This document shows positions 6,295 through 15,000 of a DNA stretch of 36,439 bases, one piece after another. The translations under genes and the position numbers were made by a program. The DNA is from a virus. How positions within the stretch are numbered: position 1 is the stretch's first letter; every line of letters begins with the position of its first letter. The DNA is taken from positions 1 to 36,439 of the IMG/VR virus record IMGVR_UViG_3300025070_000005, one strand, 5' to 3'. The notes beneath the pieces were generated by a model that was given only the letters and a program-made list of their open reading frames with translations, was not told where the DNA came from and made no database searches.

Positions 6295-7751
6295 GCCTTT
6301 TAAATAGAATATTCAAAACTTCAGGAACTAAAGACCTGTTAAAAAAGCAAGCCGAAATGAATAGGATTAATAGGCAAATATTTAGGTACATGTCAGGGAA
6401 TACCCCTGTATGGATAGATGATAATCCAGAGGCTTATATTGACGATGCGTTTTCATTTAACCCCGATGTATATTCGATTGTATCACAGATGACAAAGGCA
6501 GCAAGTGCCGTTCCGTTTGTTGTTAATGAAGTTGTAGATGAAAAGAAAGCCCAAAAATACGACAGGTTATTAAAAAGCCAGTCTTACAAATCAGGCACTA
6601 AGTGGATTAATCAGGCTAAGAAATTAAAAGAAGAAGCATTCGAAGAAGTAAGCCCTGATAATGATTTATATAAGCTACTAGAAAGACCTAACCCCTTGCA
6701 AGCGTTTCCTGAGTTTATAGAGAACTTACTAGGGTTTAAGTTTATAACAGGTAACACGTACGCTCACGGTGTAGAATTAACAGATGGTCGATTTGGTGAA
6801 ATGTGGGTTATGCCTGCTCAGTATGTTAGGATATTGGCAGGGGCTGATATTGAAGGTTTAATTAGTGGGTATAATTTAGACTACATAGGATATAAAGAGC
6901 CTATCCCTGCTGAGTCGGTAATGCACTTAAAATACTGGAACCCAGATTATAGCTATGCAGGTTCTCACTTGTATGGGATGAGTCCTTTGAAGGCGTTTAG
7001 GAGAGCGATAAAAAACAGCAACGATGGAAGTACAGCGTTAAGTAAAGCGTTTCAGAATATGGGAGCAAGCGGAATGGTGTTTCCTGATGATCCTGATGTT
7101 GGAGAATTAACAGAAGAACAACGATCACAGATTGAGCGATTCTTTAAGCAGAAGGGTGGCAATCCCGATAACTACAAGTCAGTTCTTGCTACTTCAGCCA
7201 AGTTCGGATATACAGCTTTTGGAATGTCGCCTGTTGATTTAGAGATACTTTCTTCTATGCGTGAATCGAGAAGAATTATATGTAATGCATACGGCTTCCC
7301 TTCTATACTGCTGAATGATAGCGAGAAAACAACATATAACAACATGCAGGAAGCCAGAAAACAACTGTATATGGATGTATTGATACCTGAGCTTGTTAGG
7401 ACGTATTCAGAGTTGAATAGATGGTTAACACAGCCGTACAAAGTTGATGGTGTTCAGAAGCCTGCTAGGTTTAACGATAAAAATTACCGTATTGATTTCG
7501 ATGTAAGCGGCATCGAAGCCCTTGCAGATGACATGAAGGCTAAAGCAGAATGGTTAAATACGGCTTGGTGGGTTACGCCTAATGAAAAGCGTTCTGAGAT
7601 GGACTTTGAAGCAGATGAAAATCCTTTGTTTGATGAGCCGTGGATTGGAATGAGCCAACTGCCATTGTCAATGATTACAGGCGCACCCGAAATGACAGAA
7701 GAAGAGAAAAGTGTTGCATTGTTGGAGTACGCTAAAAACGGCACTAACTAA
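6291..7751 (+). CDS. Portal protein
   Basis: 486 aa, HK97-type portal forming the dodecameric DNA channel at one capsid vertex. Seen: FNPDVYSIVSQMTKAASAVP near the start, SVMHLKYWNPDYSYAGSHLYG in the middle, and the segment around IICNAYGFPSILLNDSEKTT typical of phage portals. Follows terminase and precedes the head morphogenesis gene, with one-base stop/start contact at both sides. Confidence 0.92.
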   Translation: MSLLNRIFKTSGTKDLLKKQAEMNRINRQIFRYMSGNTPVWIDDNPEAYIDDAFSFNPDVYSIVSQMTKAASAVPFVVNEVVDEKKAQKYDRLLKSQSYKSGTKWINQAKKLKEEAFEEVSPDNDLYKLLERPNPLQAFPEFIENLLGFKFITGNTYAHGVELTDGRFGEMWVMPAQYVRILAGADIEGLISGYNLDYIGYKEPIPAESVMHLKYWNPDYSYAGSHLYGMSPLKAFRRAIKNSNDGSTALSKAFQNMGASGMVFPDDPDVGELTEEQRSQIERFFKQKGGNPDNYKSVLATSAKFGYTAFGMSPVDLEILSSMRESRRIICNAYGFPSILLNDSEKTTYNNMQEARKQLYMDVLIPELVRTYSELNRWLTQPYKVDGVQKPARFNDKNYRIDFDVSGIEALADDMKAKAEWLNTAWWVTPNEKRSEMDFEADENPLFDEPWIGMSQLPLSMITGAPEMTEEEKSVALLEYAKNGTN

Positions 7752-8515
7752 TGAATCCAATTTGTATAACGGAATCGCAGAAATCTGTCTATTTTAAAAC
7801 CTTTGATAGAAAGCGTTGGCAGTTCTTAAACGCTTATACAGAGGTATTCAAGAACGCACTTATTAAACAGATTGACCCTGTGTTAAAAGAGCTAGATAAA
7901 GGGATAAGCGAAGCACTTAATCAGGTTGATATTATAAGCCCTGAGCCCATACGTCAAGCGTACAATCGTTTATACTCACAGGTTGGTAGCTACTACGCTA
8001 CCAATGTTTTTAACGGTCTTAAATCGGGAGAATCGTTTCAGACCAAAAACCAAGATGATATATTTTTGCGGTTTATGCAAAGCTGGGTTGAACTAGAGGG
8101 TGCTGAATTAGTGGTTAACATAACAGCTAACACAAAGGCGTATCTAAAACGAATACTAGAAAAGGGGATAGAAGACAACTTAACTACTGAAGAAATAGCC
8201 CGAAACATGCGAAATAGTGGAAGAATAGCGGGCATAACAAGGGGTAGGGTAATAGCGAGAACCGAAATTATAAGAGCCTCAAATATAGGCAGTTTACAAG
8301 GTGCTAAATCATCTAACCTGAATTTAAGAAAAGAATGGTTGGCAACTAGAGACGACAGAACGAGAGTAGATCATGGTGTTTTAGATGGTCAGATAATAGA
8401 TATAGATAATGAGTTTAATGTTGGAGGTGAGACAGCTAGATACCCTGGAGATATTAAACTAAGTGCCTCACAGAGTATTCAATGCAGATGTACTCTAGCT
8501 TATGTGCCTGTATGA
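7751..8515 (+). CDS. Phage head morphogenesis protein (SPP1 gp7 / Mu gpF-like)
   Basis: 254 aa. Minor head protein that joins the portal and procapsid. The C-terminal domain carries ARTEIIRASNIGSL and the conserved cysteine-containing end SIQCRCTLAYVPV, both typical of the Phage_Mu_F domain, with the DDRTRVDHGVLDG segment between. Stop overlaps the ATG of the glycosyltransferase at 8512. Confidence 0.88.
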   Translation: MNPICITESQKSVYFKTFDRKRWQFLNAYTEVFKNALIKQIDPVLKELDKGISEALNQVDIISPEPIRQAYNRLYSQVGSYYATNVFNGLKSGESFQTKNQDDIFLRFMQSWVELEGAELVVNITANTKAYLKRILEKGIEDNLTTEEIARNMRNSGRIAGITRGRVIARTEIIRASNIGSLQGAKSSNLNLRKEWLATRDDRTRVDHGVLDGQIIDIDNEFNVGGETARYPGDIKLSASQSIQCRCTLAYVPV

Positions 8516-9102
8516 TATTTATCACTTCATATGACAGACCTAAAATGTTGCTTCGATTACTAAAAGAGTTGCAAGGTGAAAAAGTGGTTGTTATAGATGA
8601 TGGCAGTTCGTATGACCCTGATGAGCATTTAGAATATTGCGAATATTACAGAGTGTCACACAAAGGGAAAAGTGGTTTCTGGGTTAATTGGAACTTCATG
8701 TTAGAACTCGCTAAAGAATCAAACGATAATGAGTTTATATTTTTACCCGATGATATTTATGATTTTGATATACAAAGGTTGAGGAAAGACTATACTGAAG
8801 GCGCTTTGAATGTGTTAGATGTAGGCGCTGACAGAGGGTGGGCGCCTAAAGGGTATGTAGATTGTGGATTCATATGTGATAGAAAAGTTTTAGAGGCTTT
8901 ACAGTGGAGATTAGAACCTGTACACATTAACAGGTTTGATAATCCTAATATTTCAAGTGGCGTAGGTCAACAAATGAGCTTTAGATTGTGGATGAAGGGA
9001 ATACCGATGTATCTTAATGGTAATTACGCTAAACACGGCACCCATGAGTCTAAGATGCATAAAGAAGAGCGCTTAAAGAATCCATTATGTACGACCCTGT
9101 AA
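8512..9102 (+). CDS. Glycosyltransferase-like protein, GT-A fold
   Basis: 196 aa from ATG 8512, which overlaps the upstream TGA as ATGA. The N-terminus MIFITSYDRP followed by KVVVIDDGSS fits the nucleotide-sugar-binding start of GT-A enzymes, and FLPDDIYDFD (residues 77-86) gives a DxD-like metal site. Residues further on (GFICDRKVLEAL, GVGQQMSFRLW) fit the acceptor half. It starts a three-gene trio with a methyltransferase and another glycosyltransferase, set between head genes. Acceptor unknown; a virion protein is the natural guess. Confidence 0.78.
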   Translation: MIFITSYDRPKMLLRLLKELQGEKVVVIDDGSSYDPDEHLEYCEYYRVSHKGKSGFWVNWNFMLELAKESNDNEFIFLPDDIYDFDIQRLRKDYTEGALNVLDVGADRGWAPKGYVDCGFICDRKVLEALQWRLEPVHINRFDNPNISSGVGQQMSFRLWMKGIPMYLNGNYAKHGTHESKMHKEERLKNPLCTTL

Positions 9103-9584
9103 AATATTGGAGTAAGAGAACTAACCCTAACAGATACGACACATTACAAACTTGGGATTTAAAAGTGTTAAAACCTTTATGCAATGAAGCTCAAACTATA
9201 CTAGACTATGGATCTGGAAACGGTAGGACATTCTCACTATACAAAGGTAAAGATGTAACCTGTTTTGATATAACAGATATTCATTTAGATGTATTAAAGT
9301 TAAAATCCGATATAAATACCCTATCATCATTCGTTTTTATAAAAGATAAGCCGTTAGAAGGGAAATTTGACATAGGTATATTAAATAAAGTACTATTACA
9401 TGAAGAAAACCCTGAATATATTATAGAAACGGTTAGTAATGTTTGTGATAAAGTGTTTATATCAACGGGTATAAATTGTGATTCAGGGCATTGTTTTGAC
9501 CACGACTATAAAAAACTATTAAAAGATTATGATATAATGGAATGGGATTTAACAGGTAATGATTTAACGATAGTGATATGTTAA
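9087..9584 (+). CDS. Class I SAM-dependent methyltransferase
   Basis: 165 aa. Motif I ILDYGSGNGRTF (38-49) binds SAM, the acidic CFDITD (59-64) follows strand 2, and FDIGILNKVLLHE looks like motif IV with the nearby active region. No target-recognition domain or NPPY/DPPY motif is visible, so DNA methylation is unlikely. Sandwiched between two glycosyltransferases with 16- and 7-base overlaps, it may O-methylate a sugar. Confidence 0.8.
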   Translation: MYDPVKYWSKRTNPNRYDTLQTWDLKVLKPLCNEAQTILDYGSGNGRTFSLYKGKDVTCFDITDIHLDVLKLKSDINTLSSFVFIKDKPLEGKFDIGILNKVLLHEENPEYIIETVSNVCDKVFISTGINCDSGHCFDHDYKKLLKDYDIMEWDLTGNDLTIVIC

Positions 9585-10225
9585 TTACAGCTAATTTCGC
9601 AACTTGGAGCGCTAGAAAGGGGTGGATAGATAAAGCCGTTAGCTCAATTATAGATCAGGTTGATATAGTTAGGGTGTATTATAACGACTACGCGCCTAAA
9701 AAAAGAAATGATATTATTCAATACACAGGCGAAGATTTAACCGATAGAGGTAAGTTTTACGGTATAGGAAAAGGAGAAATAGCGTTTACATGTGATGATG
9801 ATTTATTATATCCACCTGATTACGTGGAATCTACTTTAGAAAGAATGAAAGAATATCCTAATTGTGTTGTAAGCTATCACGGTCGTAAACTGAAAGGTAA
9901 AGGGCTTAATTATTACAGAGGTCATGAAACATATCACTGTTTACAGCCATTGTCATTCGATAAAACCATAGATGTGGGTGGTACGGGGGTAATGGCTTTC
10001 AATACCAATGATATATTACCCGATGTTTGTTCGTATAGTCAGCAAAAGATGTCAGATATACTAATGGGATTAGAGTGCAAAAAGAAAGGTATAAAATCCA
10101 TATGCCTTAAACATAATTTCGGATGGTTGCAAGTATTAACAAATGTAAAGTCTATTTATAACGACCAAGTCATGAATTGCGACGAGCAGAACAGGTTAGC
10201 TGACGAAATATTTTTATTTAATTGA
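9578..10225 (+). CDS. Second glycosyltransferase, GT-A fold
   Basis: 215 aa. TCDDDLLYPPDYVESTLERM near residues 71-90 matches the DxD motif and following helix of family 2-like glycosyltransferases; VGGTGVMAF near residue 130 fits the acceptor-site loop. It overlaps the methyltransferase by 7 bases and ends the trio; the prohead protease starts 58 bases later. Not closely similar to the first glycosyltransferase by eye, so the two may act in sequence. Confidence 0.8.
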   Translation: MLITANFATWSARKGWIDKAVSSIIDQVDIVRVYYNDYAPKKRNDIIQYTGEDLTDRGKFYGIGKGEIAFTCDDDLLYPPDYVESTLERMKEYPNCVVSYHGRKLKGKGLNYYRGHETYHCLQPLSFDKTIDVGGTGVMAFNTNDILPDVCSYSQQKMSDILMGLECKKKGIKSICLKHNFGWLQVLTNVKSIYNDQVMNCDEQNRLADEIFLFN

Positions 10226-10283
10226 TATATTGGTATATATCAGTTTCATTTCGTATTTTATAGCCGAAACTAAGATTAAAATC

Positions 10284-10979
10284 ATGTATAAACAGCTCTC
10301 GCACGAAATAAAAGATATTGATGAACAGGGAATAGTTACGGCTTACGCTAATGTATACAATGTTGAAGATTCAGATGGAGATATCTCAGCACAGGGTAGC
10401 TTTAGAAAGACAGCGACGGAGCAACGTAAAAGAATACGTGTTTTAAAAGACCACAATCCTACACAATCATTAGGAGTTCCGATTGAGATTAACCCCGATG
10501 ACCCGAAAGGATTATTAACCGTAACAAAGTTTAATCTTAAAAAAGATTTAGCAAAAGATATGTTTACGGATATTAAATTATACATGGAGCACGGTCTTAA
10601 TGCAGAGTTATCTATTGGATACAGCGTACAGAAAAGAAATACAGACGATCCGAGAATAATTGAGGAGTATAAACTCTTTGAGTATTCGTTTTTAACGGGA
10701 TGGGCTGCTAACGAACTTTCAACCGTTACAGGTATTAAAAACGATGTGCCTAACGGTATTAAATCCCATTACGCGATATTAGAACTTATTACTAAAGCTT
10801 ATGACATGGACTATTCAGATTCACGTCTAAAGCAGATTGAAACTTTATTGATTTCACTTACTCAGGAGCCAGAGCAAAGCCACTACTCTAAAAGTCAAGC
10901 CGAAAAAATATCAGAAGTATTCAATTCATTTAACAAAAAATCAAAAATTGAAGGAATTTTCAATGAGTACAGAGATTAA
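10284..10979 (+). CDS. Prohead protease, HK97/U35 family
   Basis: 231 aa from ATG 10284 (MYKQLSHEIK); an upstream frame extension from 10230 adds a hydrophobic run that the family lacks. Cleaves the scaffold part of the capsid protein during maturation. His57 in LKDHNPTQSLG and Ser110 in AELSIGYS are the expected catalytic residues. Its 3' end overlaps the capsid gene by 17 bases. The 58-bp gap upstream has a GATATA/TATATC dyad. Confidence 0.9.
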   Translation: MYKQLSHEIKDIDEQGIVTAYANVYNVEDSDGDISAQGSFRKTATEQRKRIRVLKDHNPTQSLGVPIEINPDDPKGLLTVTKFNLKKDLAKDMFTDIKLYMEHGLNAELSIGYSVQKRNTDDPRIIEEYKLFEYSFLTGWAANELSTVTGIKNDVPNGIKSHYAILELITKAYDMDYSDSRLKQIETLLISLTQEPEQSHYSKSQAEKISEVFNSFNKKSKIEGIFNEYRD

Positions 10980-12234
10980 AGAACAAGATGTAGCTGAAGT
11001 TCTTGAAAAAGGACTTGACAGCGTAAAAGCAAAGATTGATACCGATATAAAACGAGTAGAATCGGATATTGAAAACTTGCAAGAAAAAATGAACGAGCAA
11101 GCTAAGAGTTCGGGAGATGTTGAATCTTCTCTAAAAACTCAACTAGCTAATGCTGAAAAAACTATCACAAGTTTAAAAGAGCGCCAAGATGCTTTTGAAA
11201 CTCAGAACGGGCGCTTAGGTGCTAAGGCAGAGCAAAAAGGATTCGGTGAATTGCTTAGAAAAGGACTAGAGGACAATGCTACTAAGCTAAAAGCCTTTAA
11301 AGACAATCGTTCGCCAATTTCTATGGAGCTAAAAACTCTTATGAATACTAAAGCGACTATGACTGAGGCTGATAACCTTACAGGAACCGTGATTGATCCA
11401 ACTAGAGTACCGGGCGTTAAGTATGATCCAGAACGAAGACAGCGTATTAGACAGTTCTTACCACAGGGCACTACTAACAGTAATGCAATTTGGTATGTTC
11501 AAGAAACGGCATTTACTGACAATACAAATGTTGTAGCTGAGGGAGCCTTAAAGCCAGAGAATGATTTGGATTTAGAGCAGAAATCAGCAGCGGTTACTAA
11601 GATTGCGGCTCACTTTGATGTATCTGAGGAAATGTTAGACGATATTTCTTATCTAGCTTCTCACATATCTCTAAGAGGTACTGATAAGTATTACAACAAA
11701 GAAGATCAGCAGTTACTTTATGGTACAGGGCTATCTAATCAGTTGGAAGGTCTTACTGTGAGTTCTACGGATTACGCTTTGGATGAGTACACAGGCGACT
11801 CAAACGCTCAGGAGTATGATATCCTACTTGAAGCACATAAGCAGTTGCGCAACCAAAACTACATGCCGACAGCTAACTTGGTTTCTATTGATAGATACTT
11901 TCAGTTATTGAGACGTAAAGATACCGATGGAAGATATATCCTTCCTCCGGGCGTAACATTTGATAACGGTGTTATCCGTGTGATGGGGACTCCTATCATT
12001 GCTAGTAATGCACTATCAGATGACGACTTCTTAGTTGCTGACTTCCCGATGTTAACTACACTGTTCGACAGATCGGGTGTTAATGTTAGGTTCTACGATC
12101 AGAACGAAGATAACGCTGTTAAAAACCTTGTAACGGTAGTGATTGAAGGTAGGCTTGCTTTACCTACTTACTTGCCGAATGCAGGTCGATATGGCGACTT
12201 TAGCACTGCGATTACGAACGCAGGAAACAGCTAG
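10963..12234 (+). CDS. Major capsid protein, HK97 fold
   Basis: 423 aa from ATG 10963 (MSTEIKEQDV). Residues 1-100 are a coiled-coil delta domain rich in Lys and Glu, which the protease should remove. The body begins near MTEADNLTGT and contains the usual FLPQGTTNSNAIWYVQET and GTGLSNQLEGLT segments of Phage_capsid proteins. C-terminal NLVTVVIEGRLAL fits the P domain. An RNA-like fold overlaps the end of the gene. Confidence 0.92.
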   Translation: MSTEIKEQDVAEVLEKGLDSVKAKIDTDIKRVESDIENLQEKMNEQAKSSGDVESSLKTQLANAEKTITSLKERQDAFETQNGRLGAKAEQKGFGELLRKGLEDNATKLKAFKDNRSPISMELKTLMNTKATMTEADNLTGTVIDPTRVPGVKYDPERRQRIRQFLPQGTTNSNAIWYVQETAFTDNTNVVAEGALKPENDLDLEQKSAAVTKIAAHFDVSEEMLDDISYLASHISLRGTDKYYNKEDQQLLYGTGLSNQLEGLTVSSTDYALDEYTGDSNAQEYDILLEAHKQLRNQNYMPTANLVSIDRYFQLLRRKDTDGRYILPPGVTFDNGVIRVMGTPIIASNALSDDDFLVADFPMLTTLFDRSGVNVRFYDQNEDNAVKNLVTVVIEGRLALPTYLPNAGRYGDFSTAITNAGNS

Positions 12235-12286
12235 AAATAGCTCAGGAAACTTGGAGTTTAAGAGAGGTTCGATTCCTCTCTTTCCT
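12222..12286 (+). other. tRNA-like T-arm/acceptor fold after capsid gene
   Basis: GAGAGG (12262-12267), loop TTCGATT (12268-12274), CCTCTC (12275-12280) is a perfect T-arm with the UUCRANY loop consensus. Directly after it TTTCCT (12281-12286) pairs with AGGAAA, present both at 12244-12249 and at 12222-12227. An AGCT-agaaat-AGCT mini-stem (12229-12242) could stand for the D-arm. No proper anticodon arm or D-loop GG is found, so it is not a normal tRNA. It could be a processing signal, a weak terminator, or a captured tRNA 3' end. Confidence 0.5.
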
Positions 12287-12306
12287 CAACACTTAAATAC
12301 AATGCT

Positions 12307-12528
12307 ATGAAAGTTAAATTTAACGAAATAACGTACTACAAAGGCAAACATTACAACGAAGGCGACTCTATAAACGTAGACAGCCGTATTGGTGGTGCGT
12401 GGATTCAAACAGGAAAAGCAAATGAAGTATCTAGCAAAAAGACCGTTCGCTCATCCAAGCGAAAACAGGCTGACTCAGATGGGGGAGAGATTAATATTCC
12501 CAGAGACGATAGCAAAAAAGATGATTGA
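12307..12528 (+). CDS. Small head-associated protein (73 aa)
   Basis: The N-terminal 45 residues (KFNEITYYKGKHYNEGDSIN and on to WIQTGKANEV) match a small beta domain often encoded between capsid and connector genes in phages. The C-terminal 30 residues are low-complexity and basic/acidic. This tail is read over the start of the next gene in another frame (107-base overlap). Confidence 0.65.
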   Translation: MKVKFNEITYYKGKHYNEGDSINVDSRIGGAWIQTGKANEVSSKKTVRSSKRKQADSDGGEINIPRDDSKKDD

Positions 12529-12697
12529 AAAAGGGCTTATAACAACGGCTTATAAGACTAAGGAAGATAAAGAAGCTACTAAGATTTTAAAAAAGTCAAA
12601 GGATTTATCTCTTAATCAAGTTGCAGAATGGGTTTCGGTAGGTAAAGAATTAGACTTTAAAGGCGATAACAGAAAAGGAGTTGAGCAATACAAATGA
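12422..12697 (+). CDS. Small head-associated protein, overlapping (91 aa)
   Basis: ATG 12422 (MKYLAKRPFAHPSENRLTQM). The pattern GERLIFPETIAKKMIEKGLI resembles the end of the same small beta domain as in the preceding gene (a G..I......A..MI..G arrangement), so the two may be distant paralogues. Helical C-terminal half. Its start lies inside the previous gene, its stop overlaps the connector ATG. Confidence 0.65.
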   Translation: MKYLAKRPFAHPSENRLTQMGERLIFPETIAKKMIEKGLITTAYKTKEDKEATKILKKSKDLSLNQVAEWVSVGKELDFKGDNRKGVEQYK

Positions 12698-13251
12698 CAT
12701 CTTCCATGAAAAGTGTAAATCATGGTAATAACATCTTGGAAAAGATTACCTTTTCTGATAAGGGAGATATGCCTATTACTATTCTTGAAGCTAAAGAATG
12801 GTTGCGTAGGCAAGGTCAAGGTTGCGAAGATGATATCGTTGAAAGCCTGATTGAAGATGTTATTGATGAAATGGAAGTTATAACAAACAGCTCTTTAGTT
12901 TCTCAAACTATTACGGCTGTTTATGAGACGTACGGAGACACGATAAGCCTTCCGTATTCTCCTGTATCTGCCATTACAAGTGTTAAAACGCTATATAAAG
13001 GCGTTGAAACCACATTAACAGCCAGTACGGATTACTATTTACAGGGCGACACACTTTATATGTTGAATGTAGGATATACAGGATTAGAAGTTGTTTATAC
13101 TTCAGGTGGTTACTTTCCTAATGGATTAAGAAACGCTGTATATCAGGCAATACTTACTAATTATAATGATCGTGAAGATAATGTATTAGGTGGTGTTACT
13201 AAGGTGCCTAATAATTCCAGAAGAAAAGCGCTTAGATATAAGAGGTACTAA
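12694..13251 (+). CDS. Head-tail connector (HK97 gp6-like)
   Basis: 185 aa. The segment ITILEAKEWLRRQGQGCEDD followed by IVESLIEDVIDEMEVITNSS is the hallmark helical start of the gp6/YqbG-like connector family. Forms the ring below the portal. One-base contact with the next gene. Confidence 0.85.
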   Translation: MTSSMKSVNHGNNILEKITFSDKGDMPITILEAKEWLRRQGQGCEDDIVESLIEDVIDEMEVITNSSLVSQTITAVYETYGDTISLPYSPVSAITSVKTLYKGVETTLTASTDYYLQGDTLYMLNVGYTGLEVVYTSGGYFPNGLRNAVYQAILTNYNDREDNVLGGVTKVPNNSRRKALRYKRY

Positions 13252-13619
13252 TGATAACTAAGGCTAAAAAAAAGCACACGGGAGATTTTAAGCAATGGGT
13301 ATCGTTTGAATATGTTACCAATACTAGCGATAGCATGGGTGGTGGTACTGAATCTTGGACTCATTTAACCGAGGACTGGGTTAACATTATCCCTTTATCA
13401 GCCTCGCAACGGTTGCAGATGGGTGCTCAGGGCGTTGGTACTACGCATAGAATCCAATTAAGATACAGAGATGATTTAGATGCTTTGGGGTATGCTCGGG
13501 GAGAGTATGACAATTTACTCAGAATGATATATGGCACTCGTAATTTTAATATCCAGTATGTGATAAACGAATATGAAGAAGGGTATTATTTCGAAATGGC
13601 TGCGGAGGAATGGGTATGA
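13251..13619 (+). CDS. Head closure / head-tail adaptor protein
   Basis: 122 aa. Beta-rich protein with VSFEYVTNTSDSMGGGTESW and a WVNIIPLSASQRLQ segment that match the Phage_H_T_join (SPP1 gp16-like) pattern, plus RIQLRYRDDL. Gene order connector, adaptor, gp10-like, tail terminator is the usual one. Confidence 0.82.
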   Translation: MITKAKKKHTGDFKQWVSFEYVTNTSDSMGGGTESWTHLTEDWVNIIPLSASQRLQMGAQGVGTTHRIQLRYRDDLDALGYARGEYDNLLRMIYGTRNFNIQYVINEYEEGYYFEMAAEEWV

Positions 13620-14125
13620 GTTTTACCGTAGAAATGAGAGGAATTAACGCAGTTGTAAGAGACTTAAAAAAACTCGGGCACGATGTAGGTGAAGAAACAG
13701 ACAAGGCTATGGGATATTCAGCTCGGGTTATAGAAAGAGATGCTAAAAAAAATGTAGATGTAGATACGGGAGATTTAAGGGCGTCTATACATTTGGTTGA
13801 TAAATTTTTGGAGAAAGAAGTAAAGACCGATAAAACACACGCGCCATTTGTAGAGTTTGGAACTAAATCAAAAGTAGATATACCTTCAGGGTTAGAGTCT
13901 TATGCAATGCAATTTAAATCAAGCGGTGGTAATTTTGCTGATTTATTAGAGTCTATAAAAGGGTGGTGTTCGAGAAAAGGAATAGATAAAGAGTTTGCTT
14001 ATCCGATAGCTTTAAAGATAGCACAAAACGGGGTAAGTGCGAGACCATTTTTATTCCCTGCGTATAGAAAAGAGATACCAAACCTTGAAAAGAAACTTGA
14101 AAGAATAGTGAGTAAAGCGAGATGA
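13616..14125 (+). CDS. HK97 gp10-like tail/neck component
   Basis: 169 aa from ATG 13616, overlapping the upstream stop; an in-frame ATG at 13610 would add two residues. VDVDTGDLRASIHLVD, APFVEFGTKS and ARPFLFPAYRKE are the three family motifs of HK97-gp10-type proteins. Confidence 0.85.
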   Translation: MSFTVEMRGINAVVRDLKKLGHDVGEETDKAMGYSARVIERDAKKNVDVDTGDLRASIHLVDKFLEKEVKTDKTHAPFVEFGTKSKVDIPSGLESYAMQFKSSGGNFADLLESIKGWCSRKGIDKEFAYPIALKIAQNGVSARPFLFPAYRKEIPNLEKKLERIVSKAR

Positions 14126-14553
14126 ACGATGTAAAACAATCTTTGCAAACAGCTTACTATGCTTTATTGAATGGTAATATAACTTATTCGAGTACGGCGG
14201 TGCCTGTTTATGATGTTATGAATGTTCCGCAGTCTCCTGATTATCCTCATATACTGATAACGGATTACACTCAGGTTGATGATAGCGATAAAAGCAGTTT
14301 CGGGGAAGAGATAACGGTTGATATTGAGATTATAGACAGAGCCGAACAAAGAGCAAGCAGGGCGGGATTGTTTTCAATAGTAAATCAGATTAAAAACATT
14401 ATACGAGTACGACCTGAGGCTTTTGATGTTTCGGGTTGGAACATATTCAATACAAACTTAGACACAGAAATTACAATCCCTAAAGAGTTCGATGGAAACT
14501 ACATTTATTTTGGGTCTCGAATTACCTTTAGACATTCAATAGAAGAACTTTAA
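14122..14553 (+). CDS. Tail terminator / tail completion protein
   Basis: 143 aa. YPHILITDYTQVDDSDKSSF followed by a DIEIIDRAEQRAS strand resembles the Gp17/DUF3168-type tail terminator. It sits in the expected place, between the gp10-like gene and the tail tube gene, with ATGA contact upstream. Confidence 0.75.
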   Translation: MNDVKQSLQTAYYALLNGNITYSSTAVPVYDVMNVPQSPDYPHILITDYTQVDDSDKSSFGEEITVDIEIIDRAEQRASRAGLFSIVNQIKNIIRVRPEAFDVSGWNIFNTNLDTEITIPKEFDGNYIYFGSRITFRHSIEEL

Positions 14554-14571
14554 CCACTAAATAACACAATC

Positions 14572-15000
14572 ATGGCAAAATTTAACGGAACAGCAATCAT
14601 ACTAGATGCAGACGGCTCGGCTGTCGCTCATGTTGAAAATGCAACATTAACAATTAACAGAGAACTACCAGAAGCGAACGATAAAGACTCCGCTCCGTGG
14701 GCTGATCATTTAGATGAGGCAGGTTTAATGGATTGGGAAATTTCATTCGATGGTAATGCAGATTGGAGCCAAACAACTGGAAATGTGGAAACACTATTCG
14801 ATTTGTTGGTTGCTAGAACTGCGGTAACTACTATTTTCGGCATTGATCCTGCAGAAGTCACTGGATTAAGCGTTGGATTAGCTTTCTCGGGTAGTGCTTC
14901 ATACAATAGCGTAGAACTTGGCGCACCTGTTGAAGAAACGGCTCCAATTTCAGGTACAGCGGTAGGAAAAGGAATACTTAACAAAATAGCTAATTCATAA
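14572..15000 (+). CDS. Major tail tube protein
   Basis: 142 aa. Beta-rich protein (NGTAIILDADGSAVAHVENA; WEISFDGNADWSQ; GLSVGLAFSGSASY) with the features of TP901-1-like tail tube proteins. Next gene is the tail chaperone, then tape measure, as usual. Stop overlaps the chaperone start by one base. Confidence 0.85.
   Translation: MAKFNGTAIILDADGSAVAHVENATLTINRELPEANDKDSAPWADHLDEAGLMDWEISFDGNADWSQTTGNVETLFDLLVARTAVTTIFGIDPAEVTGLSVGLAFSGSASYNSVELGAPVEETAPISGTAVGKGILNKIANS

Noticed and set aside
9087-9584. DNA methyltransferase of a restriction-modification or anti-restriction system
   Set aside because: No NPPY/DPPY or PC motif, no target-recognition region and no partner nuclease; the neighbours are glycosyltransferases.
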